A DNA stretch of 64,000 nt from Streptomyces pristinaespiralis (GTDB lineage Bacteria > Actinomycetota > Actinomycetes > Streptomycetales > Streptomycetaceae): NCBI RefSeq assembly GCF_001278075.1, contig NZ_CP011340.1, positions 5,329,501-5,393,500 on the forward strand. Reading direction: 5' to 3'. The notes beneath the pieces are model-generated. The model searched no databases, was not told the origin of the DNA, and worked only from the letters and a program-made list of their open reading frames with translations. Made by a program: the position numbers and the translations under genes. This document shows, piece by piece, positions 8,809 to 16,454 of this stretch; position 1 is the first letter of the stretch; each line of letters begins with the position of its first letter.

Positions 8809-8930
8809 GAAAACAATATGACCGCATTACCTGCTACTGGCGGGTAGGTGTCACCATCTTCACAGCGCTGCCGGGCCTCAGGTGCGGTACCGCACAGCAA
8901 CGAAGCTAGGGAAAGCAGAGGAACCCGGTC

Positions 8931-10364
8931 ATGGCAACGGCGCCAAGCGTCTCGTACTCGATGACGGTCCGACTGGAGGTGCCCGCGAGCGGAACCGCGG
9001 TCTCCCAGCTCACCACGGCCGTGGAGTCCTCCGGCGGTTCCGTAACCGGCCTCGACGTGACCGCGTCCGGCCACGAGAAGCTGCGGATCGACGTCACGAT
9101 CGCCGCCAGCTCCACCGCGCACGCCGACGAGATCGTCGAGGGCCTGCGCGGCATCGAGGGCGTCGTCCTCGGCAAGGTCTCCGACCGTACGTTCCTGATG
9201 CACCTCGGCGGCAAGATCGAGATGGCGTCCAAGCACCCCATCCGCAACCGTGACGACCTGTCGATGATCTACACCCCGGGTGTGGCGCGGGTCTGTATGG
9301 CGATCGCGGAGAACCCCGAGGACGCCCGCCGCCTGACCATCAAGCGCAACTCCGTTGCAGTGGTGACCGACGGCTCCGCCGTGCTGGGCCTCGGCAACAT
9401 CGGCCCCAAGGCCGCGCTGCCGGTCATGGAGGGCAAGGCGGCCCTCTTCAAGCGCTTCGCCGGCATCGACGCCTGGCCGCTGTGCCTGGACACCCAGGAC
9501 ACCGACGCCATCGTCGAGATCGTCAAGGCGATCGCCCCCGGCTTCGCGGGCATCAACCTCGAGGACATCTCCGCGCCCCGCTGCTTCGAGATCGAGGCGC
9601 GGCTGCGCGAGGCCCTCGACATCCCCGTCTTCCACGACGACCAGCACGGCACGGCGATCGTCGTCCTCGCCTCCCTGACCAACGCGCTGCGCGTGGTGGG
9701 CAAGGGGATCGGCGACGTACGGGTGGTCATGTCGGGCGCCGGCGCGGCCGGTACCGCCATCCTCAAGCTGCTCATCGCCGCCGGCGTCAAGCACGCCGTC
9801 GTCGCCGACATCCACGGTGTCGTGCACGCGGGCCGCGCCGACCTGGTGGACGCCACCCCTGACTCGCCGCTGCGGTGGATCGCCGACAACACCAACCCCG
9901 AGGGCGTCACCGGCACGCTCAAGGAGTCGGTCGTCGGAGCGGACGTCTTCATCGGCGTCTCCGCGCCCAACGTGCTCGGCGCGGACGACGTGGCCGCCAT
10001 GGCCGACGACGCGATCGTGTTCGCGCTCGCGAACCCCGACCCCGAGGTCGACCCGGCAATCGCCCGGCAGACGGCGGCAGTTGTGGCCACCGGCCGCTCG
10101 GACTTCCCCAACCAGATCAACAACGTGCTGGTCTTCCCCGGCGTGTTCCGCGGTCTGCTGGACGCCCAGTCCCGCACCGTCAACACCGAGATGATGCTCG
10201 CGGCCGCGGCCGCGCTCGCGGACGTCGTCACCGAGGACGAGCTCAACCCGAACTACATCATCCCCTCGGTCTTCAACGACAAGGTCGCCGGAGCCGTCGC
10301 GGGGGCCGTCCGGGACGCCGCGAAGGCCGCCGGCCCCACTGTGACGGGCCCCACGTCCCACTGA
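8931..10364 (+). CDS. NAD-dependent malic enzyme with N-terminal ACT-like domain
   Basis: 477 residues. Residues 1-85 form an ACT-like regulatory domain (MTVRLEVPASGTAVSQL). The rest is a short-form bacterial malic enzyme: the start IYTPGVARVC with the catalytic tyrosine, KRNSVAVVTDGSAVLGLGN, the acidic metal-binding block NLEDISAPRCFEIE and DDQHGTAIV, and the nucleotide-binding fold at VVMSGAGAAGTA. The enzyme oxidatively decarboxylates malate to pyruvate in the cytoplasm. Gene order next to HelD and hupA corresponds to the NAD-specific malic enzyme of S. coelicolor. RBS-like sequence is weak (GCAGAGGAAC). The ACT domain suggests allosteric control by a small metabolite; the effector is not evident. 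Confidence 0.88.
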   Translation: MATAPSVSYSMTVRLEVPASGTAVSQLTTAVESSGGSVTGLDVTASGHEKLRIDVTIAASSTAHADEIVEGLRGIEGVVLGKVSDRTFLMHLGGKIEMASKHPIRNRDDLSMIYTPGVARVCMAIAENPEDARRLTIKRNSVAVVTDGSAVLGLGNIGPKAALPVMEGKAALFKRFAGIDAWPLCLDTQDTDAIVEIVKAIAPGFAGINLEDISAPRCFEIEARLREALDIPVFHDDQHGTAIVVLASLTNALRVVGKGIGDVRVVMSGAGAAGTAILKLLIAAGVKHAVVADIHGVVHAGRADLVDATPDSPLRWIADNTNPEGVTGTLKESVVGADVFIGVSAPNVLGADDVAAMADDAIVFALANPDPEVDPAIARQTAAVVATGRSDFPNQINNVLVFPGVFRGLLDAQSRTVNTEMMLAAAAALADVVTEDELNPNYIIPSVFNDKVAGAVAGAVRDAAKAAGPTVTGPTSH

Positions 10365-10386
10365 CATACGGCGCGTCGCGGGTCGC

Positions 10387-10401
10387 GGGGTTGCAAACCC
10401 C
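10387..10401 (+). terminator. Short hairpin after the malic enzyme gene
   Basis: GGGGTT-GCA-AACCCC, 23 bp after the stop, followed by CCTTTA. Small but well placed. Confidence 0.35.
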
Positions 10402-10707
10402 CCTTTAGGGTGGCGGATCAGGGAGCACGCGGCCCCGGCCCGCCCGCTCCGACGAGTCTCCAGGGAGTCGACGGAACGTCACCACGACGAGGCAGTGGTG
10501 GCCTTCGTGTGACTCCGGAGGGTGCCGGATTGGCTTTCCCGCCGCTGGTGGGGGCAGGATGCTTCCCCGAGGACCTGCGTCCTGGGGGAAGCCCCGCGGG
10601 CGCGGAGGGGTCTGACAGCAGACCCGGGTCCGGGGACTGTCCGAGGGCCCTGGCAGCATCGGCTTCGATCCACGCCTCACAGGCAAGAAGAACACGGGAG
10701 TAACAAA
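10402..10707 (+). promoter_or_regulatory. Leader/promoter region of hupA
   Basis: About 300 bp without a credible gene. It contains a near-perfect hairpin at 10561-10592 (GCTTCCCCGAGGAC pairing with GTCCTGGGGGAAGC, one mismatch, four-base loop). It also has the RBS ACGGGAG (10694-10700) directly before hupA. The reading frame of hupA stays open back to 10522, but the upstream part lacks any HU homology and is treated as leader. Confidence 0.45.
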
Positions 10708-10989
10708 ATGAACCGCAGTGAGCTGGTGGCCGCGCTGGCCGACCGCGCCGAGGTGACCCGCAAGGACGCCGACGCCGTTCTGGCCGCTCTCGCCGAGACC
10801 GTCGGCGAGGTCGTCGCCAAGGGCGACGAGAAGGTCACCATCCCCGGCTTCCTGACCTTCGAGCGCACCCACCGTGCCGCTCGGACCGCTCGGAACCCGC
10901 AGACCGGCGACCCGATCCAGATCCCGGCCGGCTACAGCGTCAAGGTCTCCGCGGGCTCGAAGCTCAAGGAAGCCGCCAAGGGCAAGTAA
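10708..10989 (+). CDS. hupA: HU family DNA-binding protein HupA
   Basis: 93 residues: MNRSELVAALADRAEVTRKD, the helical dimerisation part, then IPGFLTFERTHRAARTARNP, the beta-arm that intercalates DNA, and a C-terminus ending in KEAAKGK. This is the short HU paralogue of Streptomyces, without the long Lys/Ala-rich tail of HupS. It bends and compacts DNA as a dimer in the nucleoid. ATG at 10708 has a good RBS. The gene is followed by a perfect 15-bp terminator stem and is monocistronic. Confidence 0.95.
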   Translation: MNRSELVAALADRAEVTRKDADAVLAALAETVGEVVAKGDEKVTIPGFLTFERTHRAARTARNPQTGDPIQIPAGYSVKVSAGSKLKEAAKGK

Positions 10990-11005
10990 GGCCTTCGGCA
11001 GCGTG

Positions 11006-11041
11006 AGGGCGGCCACCCGGGCTCCGGGTGGCCGCCCTTCT
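11006..11041 (+). terminator. hupA terminator
   Basis: AGGGCGGCCACCCGG and its exact complement CCGGGTGGCCGCCCT separated by three bases, then TCT. A textbook intrinsic terminator 17 bp after the hupA stop. Confidence 0.87.
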
Positions 11042-11043
11042 GC

Positions 11044-12290
11044 GTGTGCGGCCCCTGCGCGGGCCTTCCCGGGGGCTCCGCCCCCGGGCCCCCGCGCCGC
11101 AATCGCCGGCGGGGCTCGAGATGCCGCCCGGCGGCCGCCCGGCCGTGGGGATGCCCGGCTCGAGCGGCCTGCCGGGCACGGGCGGGCATGCCCCCGCTCA
11201 GCGGCCCGCGGTCTGCGAACCGGCCGTCTCCGCCACCAGCACGCGGGTGCGCGCCAGGCCTTTCCGGCCCACCGGCTCCGGGTGCGGCCGGGGCAAGCGG
11301 CCCGCCGGGCACGGGCGGCGGGCTCCGGGGCAAGCGGTTAGCGGGTGCGCCAGGCACTGCCGGCCCACCGGCCCCGGGTGCGGGCGGGCACGCCCCCGTG
11401 CAGCGGCTTGCCCGAGCGCGGCCGGGGACAAGCGCCCCGCCGGGCGCGGACGGCAGCGCTCTCGGCCATGCGGCTCGCGGGCGCGGGCGGGGATGCCCTT
11501 GGCTCGGGCGCCCCGCCCGGGCGCGGATCGGGCATGCCCCCGCACGAACGGCCTGCCGGGCGCGGCCGGGAACAAGCGGCCCGCCGGGCGGGGAGGGGCG
11601 GCGCCCCGCTCAAGCGGCTCGCGGGCGCGGACGGGATGCCCTCGGCTCGAGCGGCCTGCCACGGACACGGGACGCCCCGCTCGAACGGTCCGCCTGGCGC
11701 GGACGTGCACGGCCCCGCGCAGCGGCTCGCTGGCGTGGACGGGCATGCCGCCGCTCAGCGGCTTGCCCGAGTGCGGACGGGGCAAGCGGCCCGCCGGGCA
11801 CGGTCGGCGGCGCTCCCGGCCAAGCGGCTCGCGGGTGCGGGCGGGGATGCCCGGCTCGAGCGGCCTGCCACGGACACGGGACGCCCCGCTCGAACGGTCC
11901 GCCTGGCATGGACGTGCATGGCCCCCGCGCAGCGGTTCGCGGGTGCGGGCCGCGGCGCCCCTGGTTCGAGCGGCCCGTCGGGTGCGGGCGGGGATGTTCC
12001 CGCTCAGCGGCTTTCCCGGCACGGACGGGCATGCCCCTTGCCCGAACTGTCCGCCTGGCGCGGACGTGCATGGCCCCCGCGCAGCGGTTCGCGGGTGCGG
12101 GCCGCGGCGCCCCTGGTTCGAGCGGCCCGTCGGGTGCGGGCGGGGATGCGCCCGCTCAGCGGCTTTCCCGGCACGGACGGGGACGCCCCCGCTCGAACGG
12201 CGTGCCGGGCGCCGACCGGGAGTGCCCCCGGTCGAGCGGCGCGCCCGGCGCGGACGGCGATGGCCCGTGCAGGGGCCGGGGGGTGCAGAC
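11044..12290. repeat. Degenerate GC-rich minisatellite between hupA and murA
   Basis: About 1.25 kb of imperfect repeats with recurring words such as GCTCGAGCGGCCTGCC, GGCGGGGATGCCC, GCTCAGCGG and CGGACGGG. Two long copies can be measured. A 55-bp block at 11644-11698 recurs exactly at 11853-11907. A block at 11910-12029 recurs at 12062-12181 (152-bp offset, 2 differences in 120 bp). Several frames are open across it on both strands, but the translations are only Gly/Arg/Ala-rich repeats. Units have no fixed spacers, so it is not a CRISPR. No gene is supported here. Confidence 0.85.
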
Positions 12291-12293
12291 GGC

Positions 12294-12328
12294 GACGGCC
12301 CCCGCGGAGGGCATCCGTGGGGGCCGTC
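12294..12328 (-). terminator. murA terminator
   Basis: GACGGCCCCCGCGGA and TCCGTGGGGGCCGTC (one G-T pair) with a five-base loop, placed 18 bp after the murA stop codon on the minus strand. Confidence 0.75.
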
Positions 12329-12345
12329 GGGCGTCGCAGGGGGCG

Positions 12346-13686
12346 TCAGACGATCGGGCCGCCGGGCAGTTCCACCTTCGCGCCGAGCTTCTCGAGCTTC
12401 TCCATGAAGTTCTCGTAGCCGCGGTTGATCAGGTCGATCCCGTGCACCCGGCTCGTCCCCTGCGCGGCCAGGGCCGCGATCAGGTACGAGAAGCCGCCGC
12501 GCAGGTCCGGGATGACCAGGTCCGCGCCCTGGAGCTTGGTCGGGCCGGAGACGACCGCCGAGTGGAGGAAGTTGCGCTGGCCGAACCGGCAGTGCGAGCC
12601 GCCGAGGCACTCGCGGTACAGCTGGATGTGCGCGCCCATCTGGTTGAGCGCGGAGGTGAAGCCGAGCCGCGACTCGTACACCGTCTCGTGGACGATCGAC
12701 AGCCCCGTCGCCTGCGTGAGGGCGACGACCAGCGGCTGCTGCCAGTCGGTCTGGAAGCCGGGGTGGACGTCCGTCTCCAGCGCGATGGACTTGAGCCGGC
12801 CGCCGGGGTGCCAGAAGCGGATGCCCTCGTCGTCGATCTCGAACGCGCCACCCACCTTCCGGTAGGTGTTGAGGAACGTCATCATCGAGCGCTGCTGGGC
12901 GCCGCGTACGTAGATGTCGCCCTCGGTGGCCAGCGCCGCCGACGCCCAGGACGCCGCCTCCAGGCGGTCCGGGAGGGCCCGGTGGGTGTAGCCGCCGAGC
13001 TTGTCGACACCGGTGATCCGGATCGTCCGGTCGGTGTCCATGGAGATGATCGCGCCCATCTTCTGCAGCACGCAGATGAGGTCCTCGATCTCCGGCTCCA
13101 CCGCCGCGTTGGTCAGCTCCGTGACACCCTCGGCGAGCACGGCCGTGAGCAGCACCTGCTCGGTCGAGCCGACCGACGGGTACGGCAGGCGGATCTTCGT
13201 GCCGCGCAGCCGCTGCGGGGCCTCCAGGTACTGACCGTCCGCGCGCTTCTCGATCGTCGCGCCGAACTGGCGCAGCACGTCGAAGTGGAAGTCGATGGGC
13301 CGGCCGCCGATGTCGCAGCCGCCGAGGCCCGGGATGAAGGCGTGGCCGAGGCGGTGCAGCAGCGGGCCGCAGAAGAGGATCGGAATGCGCGACGAGCCCG
13401 CGTGGGCATCGATGTCGGCGACGTTCGCGCTCTCGACGTACGTCGGGTCGAGGACGAGCTCGCCCGGCTCCTCACCGGGGCGGACCGTCACGCCGTGCAG
13501 CTGCAGCAGCCCGCGTACGACTCTGACGTCACGGATGTCCGGCACATTGCGCAGCCGGCTCGGTTCGCTGCCGAGCAGGGCCGCGACCATCGCCTTGGGC
13601 ACGAGGTTCTTCGCGCCGCGGACGCGGATCTCGCCCTCGAGCGGGGTTCCGCCGTGGACAAGCAGTACATCGTCAGTGCCGGTCAT
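12346..13686 (-). CDS. murA: UDP-N-acetylglucosamine 1-carboxyvinyltransferase
   Basis: 446 residues; catalyses transfer of enolpyruvate from PEP to UDP-GlcNAc, the first committed step of peptidoglycan synthesis, in the cytoplasm. Visible marks are GAKN (residues 24-27, active-site Lys and Asn) and the loop GLGGCDIGGRPIDFHF, in which Cys124 is the fosfomycin-reactive residue (so sensitivity is expected, unlike mycobacteria with Asp). Other marks are the EPSRL/NVPDIRDV start and NRGYENF near the end. The ATG at 13684-13686 is chosen because homology begins there; the frame is open 64 codons further. It is divergent from the YqgE-family gene. Streptomyces usually have a second murA elsewhere. 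Confidence 0.95.
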   Translation of the reverse strand: MTGTDDVLLVHGGTPLEGEIRVRGAKNLVPKAMVAALLGSEPSRLRNVPDIRDVRVVRGLLQLHGVTVRPGEEPGELVLDPTYVESANVADIDAHAGSSRIPILFCGPLLHRLGHAFIPGLGGCDIGGRPIDFHFDVLRQFGATIEKRADGQYLEAPQRLRGTKIRLPYPSVGSTEQVLLTAVLAEGVTELTNAAVEPEIEDLICVLQKMGAIISMDTDRTIRITGVDKLGGYTHRALPDRLEAASWASAALATEGDIYVRGAQQRSMMTFLNTYRKVGGAFEIDDEGIRFWHPGGRLKSIALETDVHPGFQTDWQQPLVVALTQATGLSIVHETVYESRLGFTSALNQMGAHIQLYRECLGGSHCRFGQRNFLHSAVVSGPTKLQGADLVIPDLRGGFSYLIAALAAQGTSRVHGIDLINRGYENFMEKLEKLGAKVELPGGPIV

Positions 13687-13970
13687 GAATCTCGCGTTCC
13701 GGAAGTGGTCCCCCAGGCAGAGCCAGGAGGAGGATCGGACGGGGGGCCAGAGGAAAGGGTAAGGGGGCAGGGCCCCTAAGTTGTAAGCCCGCGGACCGTT
13801 CTCGGCCGTAATGAATCGGGCACAATACGCTGTGTCCGCCGGGCCTCGCACAACGTCACCGTCCCACCCCTCGGACACCTGTCGGGGCCCCCGCCCTCTG
13901 AGCTGCGCCCATCGCCCGGGCGGCAGCGAGTGGGCCGCTCGGGCTCCGCGGAGGGGAAAGATGCGGGATC

Positions 13971-14540
13971 ATGTCTGGCATGACCGAGGTGTCCTCGCTC
14001 ACAGGGCGGCTGCTCGTCGCCGCGCCCGCCCTGGCGGACCCGAACTTCGACCGGGCGGTGGTCCTGCTGCTCGACCACGACGACGAGGGTTCCCTCGGCG
14101 TGATCCTCAACCGGCCGACCCCGGTGGTCGTGGAGGACATCCTGGAGTCCTGGGCGGCACTGGCCGGCGAGCCGGGTGTCGTCTTCCAGGGCGGCCCCGT
14201 CGCCCTGGACTCGGCGCTCGGTGTCGCCGTGATCCCCGGTGACGAGGGCCCGCTCGGCTGGCGGCGGGTGTACGGCGCGATCGGCCTCGTCGACCTGGAG
14301 GCTCCTCCCGAACTGCTCGGCGGCGCCCTCGGCTCCCTGCGGATCTTCGCCGGTTACGCGGGCTGGGGCCCGGGCCAGTTGGAGGACGAACTCCAGGACG
14401 GCGCCTGGTACGTCGTCGAGTCGGAGCCGGGGGACGTGTCCTCGCCCCGGCCGGAGAGCCTGTGGCGCTCGGTGCTGCGGCGCCAGCGCAACGAGCTGGC
14501 CATGTTCGCCACGTATCCGGACGACCCGAGCATGAACTGA
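13971..14540 (+). CDS. YqgE/AlgH family protein (UPF0301)
   Basis: 189 residues. MTEVSSLTGRLLVAAPAL, NFDRAVVLLLDHDDEGSLGVILNRP split over two strands, VFQGGPV and RIFAGYAGWGPGQLE are the hallmark motifs of the UPF0301 (YqgE/AlgH) family. Members are small cytoplasmic alpha/beta proteins of uncertain biochemical role; AlgH has been linked to alginate regulation in Pseudomonas, which is not transferable here. The start at 13971 or the Met at 13980 is possible; GAGGGGAAAG lies 10 bp upstream. The gene is divergent from murA with a shared 284-bp promoter region. Confidence 0.9.
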   Translation: MSGMTEVSSLTGRLLVAAPALADPNFDRAVVLLLDHDDEGSLGVILNRPTPVVVEDILESWAALAGEPGVVFQGGPVALDSALGVAVIPGDEGPLGWRRVYGAIGLVDLEAPPELLGGALGSLRIFAGYAGWGPGQLEDELQDGAWYVVESEPGDVSSPRPESLWRSVLRRQRNELAMFATYPDDPSMN

Positions 14541-14609
14541 CGCGCCCGGGGCAGGAGCGGGCAGGGCCTTGCTCCCGTAGCGAGCGCGCGATGAGTACCC
14601 TTGGAGCCC

Positions 14610-14909
14610 ATGAGCACTCTTGAGCCCGAGCGCGGGACAGGCACGGGGACCCTCGTAGAGCCGACACCCCAGGTGTCGCACGGCGACGGCGACCACGAGC
14701 GCTTCGCCCATTACGTCCAGAAGGACAAGATCATGGCGAGCGCCCTCGACGGCACTCCCGTGGTGGCACTGTGCGGGAAGGTCTGGGTGCCGGGGCGTGA
14801 CCCCAAGAAGTACCCCGTCTGCCCCATGTGCAAGGAGATCTACGAGTCCATGGGCGCCGGTGGCGACAAGGACAAGGGCAAGAGCGGCAGCGGCAAGGAC
14901 AAGAAGTAG
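14610..14909 (+). CDS. DUF3039 domain protein
   Basis: 99 residues. The core RFAHYVQKDKIMASALDGTPVVALCGKVWVP followed by CPMCKEIYE is the actinobacterial DUF3039 motif set, with four cysteines suggesting a small zinc-binding fold. The C-terminal tail is Lys/Gly/Ser-rich (DKDKGKSGSGKDKK) and probably disordered. Function is unknown; it is conserved in actinobacteria, usually near housekeeping genes. ATG at 14610 begins MSTLEPERG; a TTG at 14601 is less likely. A strong terminator follows. Confidence 0.85.
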   Translation: MSTLEPERGTGTGTLVEPTPQVSHGDGDHERFAHYVQKDKIMASALDGTPVVALCGKVWVPGRDPKKYPVCPMCKEIYESMGAGGDKDKGKSGSGKDKK

Positions 14910-14938
14910 GTCCTCAAGCCCCTCCCCAGCCCGCACAA

Positions 14939-14978
14939 CGGCCCCCGGGACGCGCTTCGGCGCGCCCGGGGGCCGTTT
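14939..14978 (+). terminator. Intrinsic terminator after the DUF3039 gene
   Basis: A 16-bp stem (CGGCCCCCGGG-a-CGCGC paired with GCGCGCCCGGGGGCCG, one bulged A) with a TTCG tetraloop, followed by TTTG. Confidence 0.85.
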
Positions 14979-15021
14979 GCGTGCGGTGCGCCGTTGCACA
15001 GGGTGCTTCCGCCGGTCACAG

Positions 15022-15037
15022 AGTGGTTGAGACCTCT
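15022..15037. promoter_or_regulatory. DasR-like (dre) operator upstream of the sugar importer operon
   Basis: AGTGGTTGAGACCTCT matches 13 of 16 positions of the DasR consensus A(G/C)TGGTCTAGACCA(G/C)T. It lies just upstream of the predicted -35 box. DasR is the GntR-family N-acetylglucosamine regulator of Streptomyces, and the operon ends with a beta-N-acetylhexosaminidase gene, so the site is biologically fitting. Confidence 0.45.
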
Positions 15038-15047
15038 TGTGAACCTC

Positions 15048-15076
15048 TTGTACGGCCGTTCGGGCGGGCCTAGCCT
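15048..15076 (+). promoter_or_regulatory. Predicted vegetative promoter of the sugar importer operon
   Basis: TTGTAC (15048-15053), a 17-base spacer, then TAGCCT (15071-15076), a good HrdB-type promoter about 70 bp before the binding-protein start. ACCTCTTGT is directly repeated just upstream (15032-15051). Confidence 0.6.
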
Positions 15077-15103
15077 CCTGCGTGTTGTGCAATGCGAAAC
15101 GCC

Positions 15104-15122
15104 CGTTGCGTATGTTGCAACG
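15104..15122. promoter_or_regulatory. Inverted repeat in the 5' leader of the sugar importer operon
   Basis: CGTTGC, seven bases, GCAACG. Located between the predicted promoter and the RBS, a usual place for a LacI- or ROK-family sugar repressor. Confidence 0.35.
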
Positions 15123-15144
15123 CCCACCTCGTAGGGGATCACGC

Positions 15145-16449
15145 ATGAAGCTCGTCTCCAAAGTCGCCGCCACCGCAGCGGCACTGGCACTGGCCGGCGT
15201 CACCGCCACCGCCTGTGCCCCGCAGACCTCCGGCAACAGCGCCCAGCAGGACGACAAGAGCGGCACGCTGCGGGTCTGGCTGTTCCAGGAGGTCAACAAC
15301 AAGCCCAAGGAGCAGGTCGTCGACGCCGCCGTCGCCGCGTTCGAGAAGGCGCACAAGGGCGCGGAGGTCGAGATCGAGTACATACCGGTCGAGACCCGCG
15401 CGCAGAGGATCAAGGCGGCGTTCAACGACCCGAAGAGCGCCCCCGACCTGATCGAGTACGGCAACACCGACACCGCCGGCTACGTCAAGGACGGCGGACT
15501 CGCCGACGTCACCGCCGAGTTCGGCGCCTGGGACGAGGCCAAGGACACCGACCCCACCGCCAGGCAGTCCGTCACGGTCGACGGCAAGGTCTACGGAGCG
15601 CCTCTCTTCGTCGGCGTCCGCGCGCTCTACTACCGCACCGACGTCTTCAAGGACCTCGGCATCGCGGTACCCGAGACCCAGGACGAGCTCATCGCCACCG
15701 CGAAGAAGATCCGCAAGGAGAAGCCGGACCTCTACGGCCTCGCCGTGGGCGGTGCCTACACCTACGGCGCCATGCCGTTCATCTGGGCCAACGGCGGCGA
15801 ACTGGCGCAGGAGAAGGGCGGCTCCTACGAGTCCGCCATCGACAGCGCCGCCGCACAGAAGGGCATCAAGGCCTACACGTCGCTCTTCGGTGACGACAAC
15901 TGCCCGGCCGCCAAGTGCGCCGCCATGGGCGGCAACGCCGTCATCACCGCCTTCGCCGCCGGCAACGCGGCCATGGCGATCGGCGGAGACTTCAGCCACC
16001 AGGCCGTCGAGGCCGGCGCGGTCAAGGGCAAGTACGCGGTCGTACCGCTGCCGGGCCTGAAGGCCGGCGAGATCGCCCCGGCGTTCGCGGGCGGCAACAA
16101 CGTCGGCGTGCTCAAGAGCAGTTCGCACCGCACCCTGGCGGTGGACCTGATGAAGCGGCTCGCGGGCAAGGAGTCGCAGGGCAAGCTCTTCGACGCGATG
16201 GGCTTCCTGCCCACCTACACCGATGTGCGCGCGGAGGCCGCGAGGAAGCAGCCGTTCGTCGAACCCTTCATCAAGACGCTCGGAGCCGGCGCCAAGTTCG
16301 TCCCCGCCTCGCCCGCCTGGGGCCGGATCGACGCCTCGCTCGTCCTGCCGACCATGTTCCAGGAGATCGTCAGCGGCAAGAAGGACGTGGCCGCGGCCTC
16401 CGGTGACGCGGCCGAGAAGATGGACGCCGCGTTCACCGACGCGGGCTGA
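15145..16449 (+). CDS. Sugar ABC transporter substrate-binding lipoprotein
   Basis: 434 residues. The N-terminus MKLVSKVAATAAALALAG ends in ATAC with Cys24 as the probable lipidation site (weak lipobox, Ala at -3). The mature part is a family-1 extracellular solute-binding protein: LRVWLFQE, KVYGAPLFVGVRALYYRTDVF, GGNNVGVLKSS. It captures a sugar outside and hands it to the two permeases downstream. The frame is open to 15082, but the signal peptide fixes the start at 15145. With the downstream GH20 enzyme, chito-oligosaccharides or another GlcNAc-containing sugar are likely ligands; this is inference. Confidence 0.9.
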   Translation: MKLVSKVAATAAALALAGVTATACAPQTSGNSAQQDDKSGTLRVWLFQEVNNKPKEQVVDAAVAAFEKAHKGAEVEIEYIPVETRAQRIKAAFNDPKSAPDLIEYGNTDTAGYVKDGGLADVTAEFGAWDEAKDTDPTARQSVTVDGKVYGAPLFVGVRALYYRTDVFKDLGIAVPETQDELIATAKKIRKEKPDLYGLAVGGAYTYGAMPFIWANGGELAQEKGGSYESAIDSAAAQKGIKAYTSLFGDDNCPAAKCAAMGGNAVITAFAAGNAAMAIGGDFSHQAVEAGAVKGKYAVVPLPGLKAGEIAPAFAGGNNVGVLKSSSHRTLAVDLMKRLAGKESQGKLFDAMGFLPTYTDVRAEAARKQPFVEPFIKTLGAGAKFVPASPAWGRIDASLVLPTMFQEIVSGKKDVAAASGDAAEKMDAAFTDAG

Positions 16450-16454
16450 ACGAC

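Noticed and set aside
8682..8909. 75-codon ORF upstream of the malic enzyme
   Set aside because: Overlaps the terminator hairpin and structured RNA; no codon bias, no homology.
10522..10707. N-terminal extension of HupA
   Set aside because: HU homology and a good RBS fix the start at 10708; the extension includes a stable hairpin.
11044..12290. CRISPR array in the repeat tract
   Set aside because: Repeats are of unequal length, imperfect, and lack unique spacers of constant size; no cas genes.
11044..13779. Very long plus-strand frame (over 900 codons) through the hupA-murA interval and antisense to murA
   Set aside because: Repetitive Gly/Arg/Ala translation, no RBS, runs into antisense of a certain gene; an effect of high GC and repeats.
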